DNA of 64,000 nt, taken from Micromonospora carbonacea (GTDB lineage: Bacteria; Actinomycetota; Actinomycetes; Mycobacteriales; Micromonosporaceae). Under the pieces are notes generated by a model that was given only the letters and a program-made list of their open reading frames with translations, searched no databases and was not told where the DNA came from. The position numbers and the translations under genes were made by a program. The stretch's first letter is position 1. Each line of letters begins with the position of its first letter. The DNA lies in the NCBI RefSeq assembly GCF_014205165.1, contig NZ_JACHMZ010000001.1, positions 5,686,501 through 5,750,500 on the forward strand, read 5' to 3'. Below are positions 1 through 22,347 of the stretch, piece by piece.

Positions 1-412
1 GCTCCAGCGCCTCCCAGGACACCTCCAGAAGCAGCCGCTGCTGGGGGTCCATGACCACGGCCTCGTGCGGCGACACCCCGAAGAACGCGGCGTCGAAGTC
101 TCCTGCCCCGGCCAGGAACCCGCCCTCCCGGCAGTAGGTGGTGTTCCGCGACTCAGGATCCGGGTCGTACACGGCGTCGACGTCCCAGCCACGGTCGGTG
201 GGGAAGCCGCCGATCGCGTCCGTGCCCGTCTCGACCAGCCGCCACAGGTCCTCCGGAGAGGACACCCCGCCCGGGTAGCGGCAGGCCATGCCCACGACGG
301 CGATCGGCCCGTGCAGGGCGGCGAGCAGCTCGTGGTTCTGCCGGCGCAGCCGCTCCGTCTCCTTGACGGAGACACGCAGCGCCTCGATCACCTTGTCGGG
401 GGGCATGACCAT
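1..412 (-). CDS. Type I PKS, module 7 ketosynthase N-terminus (truncated by window edge)
   Basis: This is the first 137 codons of the fifth PKS gene; the rest lies beyond position 1. The ATG at 412 follows GAGGAG on the minus strand with a 7-base spacer, and a second in-frame ATG is at 406. The first 35 residues form a charged coiled-coil docking segment. The ketosynthase then begins with GMACRYPGG and reaches [17 protein letters not shown]. The active-site cysteine is not in the window. The gene starts 32 bp after the module 6 gene on the same strand. In tylactone-type pathways the fifth protein carries module 7 and the chain-releasing thioesterase; that is inferred from the family and not visible here. 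The start is well supported, and the module number rests on colinearity. Confidence 0.85.
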   Translation of the reverse strand, partial: MVMPPDKVIEALRVSVKETERLRRQNHELLAALHGPIAVVGMACRYPGGVSSPEDLWRLVETGTDAIGGFPTDRGWDVDAVYDPDPESRNTTYCREGGFLAGAGDFDAAFFGVSPHEAVVMDPQQRLLLEVSWEALE

Positions 413-444
413 GGGCGGGCTCCTCGGGGGGAAGAGGGAACGGG

Positions 445-3400
445 TCAGGAGCTGGCGTTGTCCAGCACCCGGCGCACCAGCTCCTCTGGATCGAGTTCGT
501 CGATGGCGTCGCCGGGAGCCGGCTCGGGCCCGTCCGGCACCGCGTCGGCGTCCAGCCCCGCAAGCGCAAGCAGGCCGTCCAGTAGGCCGGCGTCCCGCAG
601 CCGGGCCAGCGGCAGGTCGGCCAGGGCCCGGCGCACCTCGGCCTCGCGCGGGTCGCCGCCGGCCGGCGCGGGACCGAGCAGCCCGGCCAGGTGCTCGGCG
701 ACCGCCGTCGCGGTGGGGTGGTCGAAGACGAGGGTGGCGGACAGCGGCACGCCGACCGCCGCCCTGAGCCGCTTGGCCAGGTCGACGGCGGTCAGCGAGT
801 CGAATCCGATCTCCCGGAACGCGGCGTCGGGGCCGACGTGCTCGGGCCCCGGGTGGCCGAGGACGGCGGCGACCTGCCGGCGTACCAGGTCGAGCAGGCC
901 CCGGCGGCGTTCGTCGGGGCTCGCGGCGGCGTGCCAGGCCGGCAGGTCGGAGCCCGCGGGTCCGGCGTCGGCCAGCGTCGCGCGGGCCTCCGGGAGGTCG
1001 CCGAGCAGCGGGCTGGGCCGGAACGCGGTGAACCCGGCCGTGAACAGCGTCCAGTCCACGTCGGCGACGGCGACGAAGGTCTCGTCCCGGTCCAGGGCGG
1101 CCAGGAGGGCGTCCACGCCACGCTCGGGAGGCATCGGCCGCAGGCCCCGGCGGCTCAGGTACTCCTCGGCGTCGCCCTCGCCCATGCCCCCGGAGCCCCA
1201 CAGGCCCCAGGCGACGGAGGTGGCGGTCAGCCCGGCGGCGCGCCGCCGTTCGGCGAGCGCGTCGAGGGCCGCGTTGGCCGCCCCGTACGCGCTCTGCCCG
1301 CTGCTGCCCCACACGCCCGCGTTCGACGAGTACAGGACGAACGCGTCCAGGTCGTGCCCCCGGGTGAGTTCGTCGAGGTGGCGGGCTCCGGCGACCTTCC
1401 CGGCGAACACCTCGGCGACGTCGGTGAGCCCGGTCTCGCCGATCGGCATCGAGTGCGCCACGCCCGCGGTGTGGAAGACCGCGCTCAGCGGCGCGTCGGC
1501 GGGCAGCCCGGCGAGCAGCGCCGCCACGGCGGCCCGGTCGGCGACGTCGCAGACCGCGACGGTCACCTCGGCGCCCAGCGCCCGGAGTTCCCCGACCAGC
1601 CCGGCCGCACCGGGGGCGTCGGCCCCGCGCCGGCTGGTGAGCACGAGGTGCGCGGCCCCGCCGGCGGCCAACCGCCGGGCCACGTGCGCGCCGAGCGCGC
1701 CGGTGCCGCCGGTGACCAGGACGGTGCCCCTGGGCCGGTACCGCCGCTTCGCGGGTAGCGCGGGGGCGCGCCGGAGCCGGCGACCGTACCCGACCGGGCC
1801 GCGCAGCGCGACCTGGTCCTCGTCCCCGGCCAGCACGTCCACGAACGCCTCCCACACCGGGCCGTCCGCGTCGGCGGGCAGGTCGACGAGCCCGCCCCAC
1901 GTGCGGGGCAGTTCGAGGGCCGCGACCCGGCCGAACCCCCAGACCTGCGCCTGGCGCTCGTCGGCGGTCTCGCCGGGCCCGACGGAGACCGCGCCCCGGG
2001 TGACGACCCACAGCCGGGCGGCCGGCAGGGCGTCGGCGACGGCCTGGGTCAGCAGCAACGTCGCGGCGGCGCCGACGGACACGGCCGGGTGGTCGGGGTG
2101 CGGGCGACGATCGGTGCCGAGCAGCGACAGCACCCGGGTCGCCCCGCCCGCACCGGCCGCGGTGAGCAACGCCGCGCACGCGGCCCGGTCGGTGCTGGTC
2201 GGCTCGACGGTCACCAGGCGCACCTCGGCGCCCCGCGCGGTGAGCGCGTCGCGCACCGCCTCGACCAGCTCCGCCGGCTGCTCCGGGCCGGTCACCAGCA
2301 GCCACCGGTCGGCCGGCGCGGCGCCGGTGCGCTGAAGCCGCCGCCAGCCGACCCGGTAGCGCCAGCCGTCCCCGGCCGGGCCGGAGTCCGCCTGCGCGGC
2401 GGGCTCCAGCCAGTAGCGTTGCCGCTGGAACGCGTACGTGGGCAGGTCCACGGCGACGCGCGCGGCCCCGGCCAGAGCCCGGGACCAGTCCACGGCCACC
2501 CCCTGGGTGAACGCCTCGGCCGCCGAGGCCAGGAGCCGGTCCAGGCCGCCCGCCTCCCGGCGCAGCGACCCCACGGCCACCACCCGGACGCCGGCGCTGT
2601 CCCCCAGCTCCTGGATCGCGGGTACGAGGACGGCGTGCGCGGCGGCCTCGACGAAGGCGCGGTGCCCGTCGTCGAGCAGCACCCGCACGGTCTCCTCGAA
2701 GCGGACCTGCCCCCGCAGGTTGCGGTACCAGTAGCCGGCGTCCAGGCCGGCAGTGTCGACGCGCCCGCCCTGCACCGTCGAGTAGAAGGGCACCTGCGCC
2801 GGACGGGCGTCGACCGGGCCCAGGACGGTGAGCAGCTCGGCGCGCAGCCGGTCCACCTGCGTCGAGTGGGACGCGTAGTCCACCGGGATCCGCCGCACCC
2901 GGACGTCCTCGGCCGCGAACGCCTCGACCAGTTCGGTGACCGCGTCGGCGGCACCGGACACGACGGTCGACTGTGGCCCGTTGACGGCCGCGACGTCGAG
3001 CCGGCCCGCCCAGGCGGCCAGCCGCCCCGCGACCTCCCGGGCCGGCAGCTGGACGGACGCCATGCCGCCGCGACCGGAGAGCACCCGACCGATGACCTGG
3101 GACCGCAGCGCGACCACCCGGGCCGCGTCCGGCAGGGTCAGCGCGCCGCAGACCACCGCGGCGGCGATCTCGCCCTGGGAATGGCCGACCACCGCGTCCG
3201 GCTCGACGCCGAGCGACCGCCACACCTGCGCCAGCGACACCATCACCGCCCAGGAGACGGGCTGGAGCACGTCCACGCGGTCCAGCGGCGGGCTGCCGGC
3301 CGCGCCCCGGATCACCTCGCCGAGCTTCCAGTCGGTGTGCGCCGACAGCGCCTGCTCGCACCGTCGCATCGACTCGGCGAACACCGGTGACTGGTCGAGC

Positions 3401-5169
3401 AGGTCGGCACCCATGCCGGCCCAGTGCGTCCCCTGCCCGGGAAAGACGAACACGGTGCGCCCGGTGGGGGCGGCGACGCCGGTCGTGACCGCCGGTCCGG
3501 GTTCGCCGCCGGCCAGCAGGTCGAGCGCGTCGAGCGCCTGCGGTCGCCCGGCGGCCGTCACCACCGCCCGGTGGTCGAACACCGACCGCGCGGTGGCCAG
3601 GGCGAGTCCGGCGCTGGCGAGGTCGGTCTCCGGCGCTGCGGCCAGCAGGTCGCGCAGCCGGCGGGCCTGCCCGGCCAGCGCCGGCTGCGACCTGGCGGAC
3701 AACACCAGCGGTACGACCGGCGGCGGGTCGCCGACGGGCCGGGTCTCGGCGGGCGGGGCGTCACCCGCCGGGGCGGCGGCGGGCCCAGGGGCCTGCTCCA
3801 GCACCACGTGCGCGTTGGTGCCGCTCACCCCGAAGGAGGAGACCCCGGCGCGGCGCGGGCGACCCGTGTCCGGCCACGGTGTCTCTGCCCGCAGCAGGGC
3901 CACCTGGCCGGCGGACCAGTCGACCTCGGTGGTCGGGGCGTCCACGTGCAGGGTGGGCGGCAGGACGCCGTGCCGCATCGCCAGCACCGTCTTGATGACC
4001 CCGCCGACCCCGGCCGCCGCCTGGGTGTGGCCGATGTTGGACTTCAGCGAACCGAGCCAGAGCGGACGGTCGGCGGGCCGGCCGGCACCGTACACGTTCA
4101 TCAGGGCCCGCACCTCGATCGGGTCGCCGAGCCGGGTGCCGGTGCCGTGCGCCTCGACCGCGTCGACGTCGGCGGCCGTCACCCGGGCGTCCACGAGCGC
4201 CTGGCGCAGCACCTTCTCCTGCGCCGGGCCGCTGGGGGCGGTGAGGCCGTTGCTCGCCCCGTCCTGGTTGACCGCCGTGCCGGTGACCAGGGCCAGCACC
4301 CGGCGCCCGTGGCGGACGGCGTCCGACAGCCGCTCCACGACCAGCATGCCGACCCCCTCGGCCGGCCCGAACCCGTCCGCCGAGTCGGCGAACGCCTTGC
4401 ACCGGCCGTCCGGGGCCAGCCCCCGCTGCCGCGAGAACTGCACGAACACCGCCGGGCTGGCCAGCACCGTCGCCCCGCCGGCCAACGCCAGGTCGCACTC
4501 GCCCTGCCGCAGGGCCCGCACCGCCAGGTGCAGGGCCACCAGCGAGGACGAGCAGGCGGTGTCCACCGTCAACGCGGGCCCCTCCAGGCCCAGCGCGTAC
4601 GAGATCCGCCCCGAGGTGAAGCTGACCACCCCGCCGGTCAGCAGGTGGCCCTCCAGTTCCGCCGGGGGCTGCCCGACGACGTCGGTGTAGCCGCCGTGCC
4701 ACGCCCCGACGCACACCCCGGTACGGCTGCCGCGCAGCGAGTCCGGGGGGATCCCGGCCCGCTCCAGCGCCTCCCAGGACGTCTCCAGCAGCAGGCGCTG
4801 CTGCGGGTCCATGGCCAGCGCCTCGCGGGGCGAGATGCCGAAGAACGCGGCGTCGAAGTCGCCGACCCCGGCGAGGAACCCGCCCTCGCGGCAGTAGGTG
4901 CGGCCCGCCGCCTCCGGGTCCGGGTCGTACAGCGCGTCGCCGTCCCAGCCGTGGTCGTCGGGGAACGGGGAGATCGCGTCCGTGCCCGAGGCGACCAGCT
5001 CCCACAGTTCCTCCGGTGAGCCGACCCCGCCGGGGTACCGGCAGGCCATGCCGACGATCGCGATCGGCTCGTGCGCCCGCGCCTCGACCGCGCGCAGCCG
5101 GTCGGTGGCCCTGGCCAGCTCGGTGGTGGTCAACCGCAGGTACTCGCGGAGCTTCTGCTCGTTCGACAT
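445..5169 (-). CDS. Type I PKS, module 6 (KS-AT-KR-ACP)
   Basis: This 1574-residue single-module PKS adds one methylmalonyl unit and reduces the beta-keto group to a hydroxyl. Domains by approximate residue: docking coiled coil 1-35, KS 40-457 with DTACSSS near 205, AT 577-880 with GHSQGE near 663 and the methylmalonyl motif YASH near 765, KR with VTGGTGALG near 1152, ACP with [10 protein letters not shown] near 1453, then an acidic C-terminal docking tail. The KR keeps Ser and Tyr (YSSNAGVW...SAY), has Trp eight residues before Tyr and lacks LDD, so it looks A-type. That would set the C-5 hydroxyl carrying the amino sugar in rosamicin/tylosin-type macrolides. The ATG at 5169 is preceded by AGGAGGGAC; an in-frame upstream start at 5205 is possible but less likely. 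It lies 61 bp downstream of the module 4-5 gene. Confidence 0.93.
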   Translation of the reverse strand: MSNEQKLREYLRLTTTELARATDRLRAVEARAHEPIAIVGMACRYPGGVGSPEELWELVASGTDAISPFPDDHGWDGDALYDPDPEAAGRTYCREGGFLAGVGDFDAAFFGISPREALAMDPQQRLLLETSWEALERAGIPPDSLRGSRTGVCVGAWHGGYTDVVGQPPAELEGHLLTGGVVSFTSGRISYALGLEGPALTVDTACSSSLVALHLAVRALRQGECDLALAGGATVLASPAVFVQFSRQRGLAPDGRCKAFADSADGFGPAEGVGMLVVERLSDAVRHGRRVLALVTGTAVNQDGASNGLTAPSGPAQEKVLRQALVDARVTAADVDAVEAHGTGTRLGDPIEVRALMNVYGAGRPADRPLWLGSLKSNIGHTQAAAGVGGVIKTVLAMRHGVLPPTLHVDAPTTEVDWSAGQVALLRAETPWPDTGRPRRAGVSSFGVSGTNAHVVLEQAPGPAAAPAGDAPPAETRPVGDPPPVVPLVLSARSQPALAGQARRLRDLLAAAPETDLASAGLALATARSVFDHRAVVTAAGRPQALDALDLLAGGEPGPAVTTGVAAPTGRTVFVFPGQGTHWAGMGADLLDQSPVFAESMRRCEQALSAHTDWKLGEVIRGAAGSPPLDRVDVLQPVSWAVMVSLAQVWRSLGVEPDAVVGHSQGEIAAAVVCGALTLPDAARVVALRSQVIGRVLSGRGGMASVQLPAREVAGRLAAWAGRLDVAAVNGPQSTVVSGAADAVTELVEAFAAEDVRVRRIPVDYASHSTQVDRLRAELLTVLGPVDARPAQVPFYSTVQGGRVDTAGLDAGYWYRNLRGQVRFEETVRVLLDDGHRAFVEAAAHAVLVPAIQELGDSAGVRVVAVGSLRREAGGLDRLLASAAEAFTQGVAVDWSRALAGAARVAVDLPTYAFQRQRYWLEPAAQADSGPAGDGWRYRVGWRRLQRTGAAPADRWLLVTGPEQPAELVEAVRDALTARGAEVRLVTVEPTSTDRAACAALLTAAGAGGATRVLSLLGTDRRPHPDHPAVSVGAAATLLLTQAVADALPAARLWVVTRGAVSVGPGETADERQAQVWGFGRVAALELPRTWGGLVDLPADADGPVWEAFVDVLAGDEDQVALRGPVGYGRRLRRAPALPAKRRYRPRGTVLVTGGTGALGAHVARRLAAGGAAHLVLTSRRGADAPGAAGLVGELRALGAEVTVAVCDVADRAAVAALLAGLPADAPLSAVFHTAGVAHSMPIGETGLTDVAEVFAGKVAGARHLDELTRGHDLDAFVLYSSNAGVWGSSGQSAYGAANAALDALAERRRAAGLTATSVAWGLWGSGGMGEGDAEEYLSRRGLRPMPPERGVDALLAALDRDETFVAVADVDWTLFTAGFTAFRPSPLLGDLPEARATLADAGPAGSDLPAWHAAASPDERRRGLLDLVRRQVAAVLGHPGPEHVGPDAAFREIGFDSLTAVDLAKRLRAAVGVPLSATLVFDHPTATAVAEHLAGLLGPAPAGGDPREAEVRRALADLPLARLRDAGLLDGLLALAGLDADAVPDGPEPAPGDAIDELDPEELVRRVLDNASS

Positions 5170-5230
5170 GCCGCCTCGTCCCTCCTGACCGTCGGTCCCG
5201 TCCACCCCGTCCCTCGCGTACGCGGGGTCG

Positions 5231-16468
<11,238 letters not shown>

Positions 16469-16539
16469 GGCGCTTCCCCCTGTGATCCGAGTGTCTTCCC
16501 GGGGTCGGTCGATTCGAGCGGGCAGTGCTCCGGCCGGCG

Positions 16540-19500
16540 CTACGCCAGTCGGAAATCGCTGTCGAGCAGGTCGAACAGTTCCTCGTCGGAGGCGGTCCGG
16601 AGGCGGTCGCTGACCTCGCCGCCGGAGCCGCCGTCGGTGTCGCGGGGCGGGCCCGTCCCGGGCCCGCCGACCTCGGCGAGCAGGACACGCAACAGGTCGG
16701 CTGCGCGGGTCCGGTCGGCGTCGTCCCTGACGACCGTCGCGATTCCGTCCCGCAGGCGGTCGAGCATGGCCAGAACACCGGCGGCGTCCGTCGGGAACTG
16801 TTGCCCGGTGGGCGACCGGCGGTCCAGTTCGGTCCGCAGATAGGCGGCCAGGGCCGCCGGGGTCGGGTGGTCGAAGACGACGGCGGCCGGCAGGCTGAGG
16901 CCCGTGGCCGCGCCGAGCCGGTTGCGGAGGTCCACGGCGGTGAGCGAGTCGAAGCCGGCGTCGCGGAAGGCCCGCTGCGTGCTCAGCATCGCCGCCTCGC
17001 CATGCCCGAGAACGGCGGCGGCCTCCGTCCGCACCAGGTCGGTCAGGATCGCCGTACGCTCGGCCGCCGACCTGCCGGTCAGCAGCGCGGCGAGGGCGGC
17101 TTCGGCAGGCTTCCCCGGCGTACCGTCCCTCGGGTGCGCACGGCTCGGACCGAGCAGGACGGCGGGCACCGCGCTGTCGGCGGCGGCGTGGGACCGCAGC
17201 ACCGCCGGATCGAGGCGGACGGGGTGGTACGCCGCCGCCGGTCGGGAGCAGGCGGCGTCGAAGAGAACGAGCGCGTCGTCCACGCCGAGCGGCACGAGCC
17301 CGGACCGGCGCAGCCGTGCCACGTCCGCAGTGCCGAGGCCGGCGGCCATCCCGCCGTCCAACGGCCCCCACGCCAGGGCGGTGGCGGGCAGCCCCTGGCC
17401 CTGCCGCCAGCTCGCGAACGCGTCGAGGAAGGCGTTCGCGGCGGCGTACCCGGCCTGCCCGGCGCTGCCGATCGTCCCCGCTACCGACGAGAACAGCACG
17501 AAGGCGGTGAGGTCGAGATGCCGGGTGAGTTCGTGCAGGTTGACCGCTGCGTCCGCCTTGGCGCGGAGCACCGCCGCGACCCGCTCGCCGGTCTGTGCGG
17601 TCAGCACGCCGTCGTCGGGCAGGCCGGCCGAGTGCACCACCGCGGTGAGCGGATGCGCGGCGGGAACCCCGGCCAACAGGCGCGTCACCGCGCCACGATC
17701 GCCGACGTCGCAGGCGGCGACGCGGACGGACGCTCCCAGCTCCTCCAGTTCCCGGGTCAGGGCCGCCGCGCCGGGTGCGTCCGGCCCGCGCCGGCCGACC
17801 AGCAGCAGGCGGCGGACCCCGTGCCGGCGGACCAGGTGCCGGGCCACCGCGCCGCCGAGCATGCCGGTGCCCCCGGTGACGAGGACGGTGCCGGCTGCGG
17901 CCCACGGCGGGGCGGCACCGGTGCCGGCCGGCACCCGCACCAGGCCCGGAACGCTGGCCGTGCCGGCCCGCAGTGCCAGCTGCGGCTCGCCCGCAACGAT
18001 CGCCCCGGGGAGGGCACGCAGCGAATCCGGGTGGTCGTCGGTGTCCACGAGGACGAACCGGTCCGGATGCTCGGTCTGGGCGACCCGCAGCAGGCCCCAC
18101 ACCCCGGCGGCGGCCGGATCGGTGACGGCTGTTCCGGCGTCCACGGCTCCGCTGGTGAGCACGACCAGCCGTGAGCCGGTGAAACGGTCGTCGGCGAGCC
18201 ACTCCTGGACGACGGCCAGCGCCCGTCGGGTCCGTGCACCCACGTCACCGGGCTGCCGCCCTGCCGGGCCGTCGGCGCGGCGGCGGAAGTCGACGAGCAC
18301 GTGGCCCGGTGCCCCGTTGGTGGCCAACGCGCCGGCCAGCGCGCCCAGGTCCGGGTACGCCTGGACGGGCACCCCGGCCCCCAGCGCACCGGACGGCAGC
18401 GGGGCGTCCGCGCCGACGACGGCGAACCGCGCCCCGGTGGCCACCGGGGCGGGCCGCACGGCGGACCACTCCAACCGGTACAGCGGTGCCTGGCCGGTGA
18501 CGGTCGCCGCGATCCGGTCGGCGGCGACCCGGCGCAACGCCAGGGTGGCTGCGGCGAGGACCGGCGTCCCGTCGCCGTCGGCGACGGTCACGCAGACCGA
18601 GTCGGCATCGGCGGGCGCGATGCGCACCCGGAGCCGGTCGGCGCCGGAGCTGAACACCCGCACGTCGGTGAAGGCGAACGGCAGCATCCCGTGTGCCCCA
18701 CCGGGAAACTGGTCACCGAAGACGATCGCGTGCAGGGCCGCGTCCAGCAGTGCCGGATGGACGGCGTAGTCGCCCGCCTCGGCGGCGTACCCCTCGGGGA
18801 GCCGGACCTCGGCGAACGTCTCGTTCCCGCGACGCCACGCGGCGCGCAGCCCTCGGAAGGCGGGGCCGTATCCGATGCCGTTGTCGGCGAAGCGCTCGTA
18901 CTCGCTCTCGACGCCCACCGGCTCCGCCCCCTCGGGCGGCCAGTTGCTGCCAGGGCCGGCGTCCCACGCGGGTGGGCCGGCGGCCGGCCCCGGCGCGGCG
19001 CTGTCGACGCGGCCCGAGGCGTGCCGGGTCCAGTGGGGAGGCTCGGGCCCCACCGGTGCGGAGTGGATCCGGACCTGGCGGGCCCCGTCGGCGTCTGGTC
19101 CGTCGACGACGACCCGCACGCGGACGCCCCCGTCGTCGGCCAGCACCATCGGCGCCTCGAAGGTCAGTTCCGCGACCCGGGTGCAGCCCACCTCGGCGCG
19201 CACTCGGTGCATGATCTCCAGCAGCGCGGTCCCCGGCACCACCGTGCGCCCCCACACGCTGTGGTCGGCGAGCCACGGATGCGTCCGCACGCAGAGCTGA
19301 CCGCTCCAGACCGTGCCGGCGCCGTCGGGCAGGTCCACGGCGACGGCGAGCAGCGGGTGCCCGGCCACGTCGAGGCCCACGGCGGTCAGGTCGCGTGCCC
19401 CGGGACGCGGGTCGAGCCAGTAGCGGGACCGCTGGAACGGGTAGGTGGGCAGGTCGGTGGCGAGCGGGCCGTCGCCGAGCGGCGCGACCGGGTCGACGGG

Positions 19501-22347
19501 AAGCCCGTGCACGTGGACGGATGCCAGGGCCTCCCGCACGGCCACTGCGTCGTCGCGGTCCCGGCGCAGGGTGGGCAGGAACAGCAGGGAGCGGTCGGGC
19601 TCCGCGGCCCCGGCGGGCTCGGCGGCGTCCGCGAGATCCACCGGGTCGGCGGGATCCGCCAGGCAGTCGCGCGCCATCGCCGTGAGCACTCCGTCGGGGC
19701 CGAGTTCCACGAACGTGTCGACGCCCTCGGCCCGCAGCGCACGCATGCCGTCGAGGAAACGCACCGGCTCGCGGGCGTGCCGGATCCAGTACCCGGCCGT
19801 ACGGAGGTCGGTGCCGGACGCGATCGCCCCCCTGACGTTGGCGACCACGGGGATCGTCGGCTCGCCGGCACGGAGATCACCCATCGCCTTCTCGAACTCG
19901 GCGAGCATCCCGTCCATCCGTACGGAGTGGAAGGCGTGGCCGACCCGCAGTCGCCTGGCCCGGCGACCCCGGTCACGCCACAGCGCGACCTGCTCCTCGA
20001 CGGCCGCCTCGTCGCCCGCGATCACGGTTGCCTGCGGCCCGTTGACCGCTGCGATCGACAGTTCGCCCTCCCGCCCCGCCAACAGGGGGTCGACCTCGCT
20101 CTCGGCGGCCTGGAGCGCGGCCATCGCACCGCCGGCCCGCAGGTCCGCCATGAGTCGACCGCGCACCGCCACCAGCCGGGCGGCGTCCGGCAGGGTGAGG
20201 ACGCCCGCGACGTACGCCGCGGTGATCTCCCCGACCGAGTGGCCCAGCAGGGCGTCAGGCCGCAGCCCCCAGCTCGTGACCAGCCGGAACAGCGCCACCT
20301 CCAGCGCGAACAGGGCGGGCTGGGTGTACGCGGTGTCGTCCAGCAGCGCCGCCGCCTCGGTGCCCGGCTCGGCGAGCATGACGGCGCGCAGCGGCCGGTC
20401 CAGGTGCCGGTCGAGTTCCGCGAGGACGCCGTCCAGGGCCTGTGCGAAGGCGGGATGCCGGGCGTACAGTTCCCGGCCCGCGCCCGGTCGCTGGCTGCCC
20501 TGCCCGGTGAAGAGGAAGGCCACGCGCCGCTCCGGCACGGCCCGCCCGGTGACGAGCCCCGCGGCGCTGCGACCCGCCGCGAGCGCGTGGAGGCCGTCGA
20601 GCCGCGCGGTGTCGTCCCGGCCCAGCACGGCGGCCCGGTACGCGAACGCGGTGCGGGAGCGCGCCAGCGCGCGGGCCACGGCGTCGGCGGGCTCGGGCCG
20701 CGCCCGGGATGTCAGGTGGGCGTGTAGCCGCCGGGCCTGCTCGCGCAGGGCCGCCTCGGTCCGGCCGGACAGGACCCAGACGGGGTCGTCGCCGGCCGTC
20801 CCCGCCGGTTCGTGGGCAGTGGGCACCGTCGCCGCCGGGGCCGTGGCCGTGGCCGTGGCCGGATGGTGGGCGACGGATGCCGGCGGGGCCGAGAGGTCCG
20901 TCGCCCCGGTCGCCCCCGCCGCCGCACCGGGGGCGCTCTCCAGGATGACGTGCGCGTTGGTGCCGCTCGCGCCGAACGAGGAGACCCCGGCCCGGCGGGG
21001 CCGGTCGCCGTGATCGGGCCAGGGCCGCCCCTCGGTCAGCAGCCGCACCGCGCCCGACGACCAGTCCACCCGGGTCGAGGGGCGATCGACGTGCAGGGTC
21101 CGGGGCAGCCGCGCGTGACGCAGCGCCAGCACGGTCTTGATCACCCCGGCGACCCCTGCGGCGGCCTGGGTGTGGCCGATGTTGGACTTCAGGGATCCCA
21201 GCAGGAGCGGCCGGTCCGCCGGCCGGCCCTGGCCGTACGTCGCCAGCAGCGCCTGCGCCTCGATCGGATCGCCCAGCCGGGTGCCGGTGCCGTGTGCCTC
21301 CACCGCGTCCACCTCGTCCGCGGCCAGCCCCGCGTTGGTCAACGCCTGCCGGATGACCAGTTGCTGGGCCGTACCGTTCGGGGCGGTCAGGCCGTTGCTC
21401 GCCCCGTCCTGGTTGACCGCGCTGCCCCGCACGACGGCCAGCACCTGGCGACGGTTGCGGACCGCGTCCGAGAGCCGTTCCACCAGCAGCATCCCCACGC
21501 CCTCGCCGAACCCGGTCCCGTCGGCGGCGTCCGCGAACGCCTTGCAACGGCCGTCCTCGGCGAGACCGCGCTGCCGGGCGAAGTCGACGAACATCGTCGG
21601 CGTGGCGAGCACCGTCGCCCCGCCCGCCAGGGCCAGCTCACACTCGCCCGACCGCAGCGCCTGCACGGCCAGGTGCAACGCGACCAGCGACGACGAGCAG
21701 GCCGTGTCGACCGTCACCGCCGGCCCCTGCAACCCCAGCGTGTACGCGATCCGGCCCGACGCGACACTGCCCGCGCTGCCGTTGACCAGGTAGCCCTCCA
21801 GGTCCTTCGGCACCTCCGACAGCCGGCTGCCGTAGTCGTCGTACATCACCCCGACGTAGACCCCGGTGCGGGTGCCGCGGGCCGAGTCGGGGGCGATCCC
21901 CGCCCGTTCGAAGGTCTCCCAGGCGGCCTCCAGCAGCAGCCGCTGCTGCGGGTCCATGGCCAGCGCCTCGCGGGGCGAGACGGTGAAGAACTCCGGGTCG
22001 AACTCGGCGCAGTCGTAGAGGAAGCCGCCCTCGCGCACGTAGCTCGTTCCGGTCGAGTCCGGATCCGGGTCGTAGAGCCTCCCGACATCCCAGCCCCGGT
22101 CGTCGGGGAAGCCGGAGATCGCGTCGGTACCGGCCTCGACCAGCCGCCACAGGTCCTCGGGCGTGCTCACCCCGCCCGGCAACCGGCAGCTCATGCCCAC
22201 GATCGCGATGGGCTCACGCGCGCTGTCCTCCAGCTCGCGCAGGCGTCGCCGCGTCCCGGCCAGCTCGGCGGTGACCCGCTTGAGGTACTCACGCATCCGG
22301 TCCTCGTTCGCGGTCACCTGCCGGCCCTCTCCTCGGTCGGGGTTCAC
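16540..22347 (-). CDS. Type I PKS, module 3 (KS-AT-DH-KR-ACP)
   Basis: This single-module PKS of 1935 residues adds malonyl-CoA and produces a trans double bond. Domains: docking helix 1-40, KS 48-466 with DTACSSS near 220, AT with [10 protein letters not shown] near 702 and the malonyl motif HAFH near 805, DH with [11 protein letters not shown] near 1032, KR with [10 protein letters not shown] near 1487 and PDDG (B-type signature), ACP with [10 protein letters not shown] near 1802. It is the only malonyl-type AT among the complete modules here, as expected for extension 3 of tylactone. The GTG at 22347 overlaps the stop of the module 1-2 gene (GTGA) and has GAGGAG five bases upstream; an in-frame GTG at 22317 is an alternative. 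Overlap implies translational coupling. Its codon use is ordinary GC-ending, unlike the repeats in modules 1, 2 and 4. Confidence 0.93.
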   Translation of the reverse strand: MNPDRGEGRQVTANEDRMREYLKRVTAELAGTRRRLRELEDSAREPIAIVGMSCRLPGGVSTPEDLWRLVEAGTDAISGFPDDRGWDVGRLYDPDPDSTGTSYVREGGFLYDCAEFDPEFFTVSPREALAMDPQQRLLLEAAWETFERAGIAPDSARGTRTGVYVGVMYDDYGSRLSEVPKDLEGYLVNGSAGSVASGRIAYTLGLQGPAVTVDTACSSSLVALHLAVQALRSGECELALAGGATVLATPTMFVDFARQRGLAEDGRCKAFADAADGTGFGEGVGMLLVERLSDAVRNRRQVLAVVRGSAVNQDGASNGLTAPNGTAQQLVIRQALTNAGLAADEVDAVEAHGTGTRLGDPIEAQALLATYGQGRPADRPLLLGSLKSNIGHTQAAAGVAGVIKTVLALRHARLPRTLHVDRPSTRVDWSSGAVRLLTEGRPWPDHGDRPRRAGVSSFGASGTNAHVILESAPGAAAGATGATDLSAPPASVAHHPATATATAPAATVPTAHEPAGTAGDDPVWVLSGRTEAALREQARRLHAHLTSRARPEPADAVARALARSRTAFAYRAAVLGRDDTARLDGLHALAAGRSAAGLVTGRAVPERRVAFLFTGQGSQRPGAGRELYARHPAFAQALDGVLAELDRHLDRPLRAVMLAEPGTEAAALLDDTAYTQPALFALEVALFRLVTSWGLRPDALLGHSVGEITAAYVAGVLTLPDAARLVAVRGRLMADLRAGGAMAALQAAESEVDPLLAGREGELSIAAVNGPQATVIAGDEAAVEEQVALWRDRGRRARRLRVGHAFHSVRMDGMLAEFEKAMGDLRAGEPTIPVVANVRGAIASGTDLRTAGYWIRHAREPVRFLDGMRALRAEGVDTFVELGPDGVLTAMARDCLADPADPVDLADAAEPAGAAEPDRSLLFLPTLRRDRDDAVAVREALASVHVHGLPVDPVAPLGDGPLATDLPTYPFQRSRYWLDPRPGARDLTAVGLDVAGHPLLAVAVDLPDGAGTVWSGQLCVRTHPWLADHSVWGRTVVPGTALLEIMHRVRAEVGCTRVAELTFEAPMVLADDGGVRVRVVVDGPDADGARQVRIHSAPVGPEPPHWTRHASGRVDSAAPGPAAGPPAWDAGPGSNWPPEGAEPVGVESEYERFADNGIGYGPAFRGLRAAWRRGNETFAEVRLPEGYAAEAGDYAVHPALLDAALHAIVFGDQFPGGAHGMLPFAFTDVRVFSSGADRLRVRIAPADADSVCVTVADGDGTPVLAAATLALRRVAADRIAATVTGQAPLYRLEWSAVRPAPVATGARFAVVGADAPLPSGALGAGVPVQAYPDLGALAGALATNGAPGHVLVDFRRRADGPAGRQPGDVGARTRRALAVVQEWLADDRFTGSRLVVLTSGAVDAGTAVTDPAAAGVWGLLRVAQTEHPDRFVLVDTDDHPDSLRALPGAIVAGEPQLALRAGTASVPGLVRVPAGTGAAPPWAAAGTVLVTGGTGMLGGAVARHLVRRHGVRRLLLVGRRGPDAPGAAALTRELEELGASVRVAACDVGDRGAVTRLLAGVPAAHPLTAVVHSAGLPDDGVLTAQTGERVAAVLRAKADAAVNLHELTRHLDLTAFVLFSSVAGTIGSAGQAGYAAANAFLDAFASWRQGQGLPATALAWGPLDGGMAAGLGTADVARLRRSGLVPLGVDDALVLFDAACSRPAAAYHPVRLDPAVLRSHAAADSAVPAVLLGPSRAHPRDGTPGKPAEAALAALLTGRSAAERTAILTDLVRTEAAAVLGHGEAAMLSTQRAFRDAGFDSLTAVDLRNRLGAATGLSLPAAVVFDHPTPAALAAYLRTELDRRSPTGQQFPTDAAGVLAMLDRLRDGIATVVRDDADRTRAADLLRVLLAEVGGPGTGPPRDTDGGSGGEVSDRLRTASDEELFDLLDSDFRLA

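Noticed and set aside
16469..18202. Upstream extension of the module 4-5 PKS frame to 18202
   Set aside because: It overlaps the module 3 gene out of frame, and its sequence is Arg/Gly-rich without motifs. GTG 16468 has a good ribosome-binding site and starts a typical docking helix.
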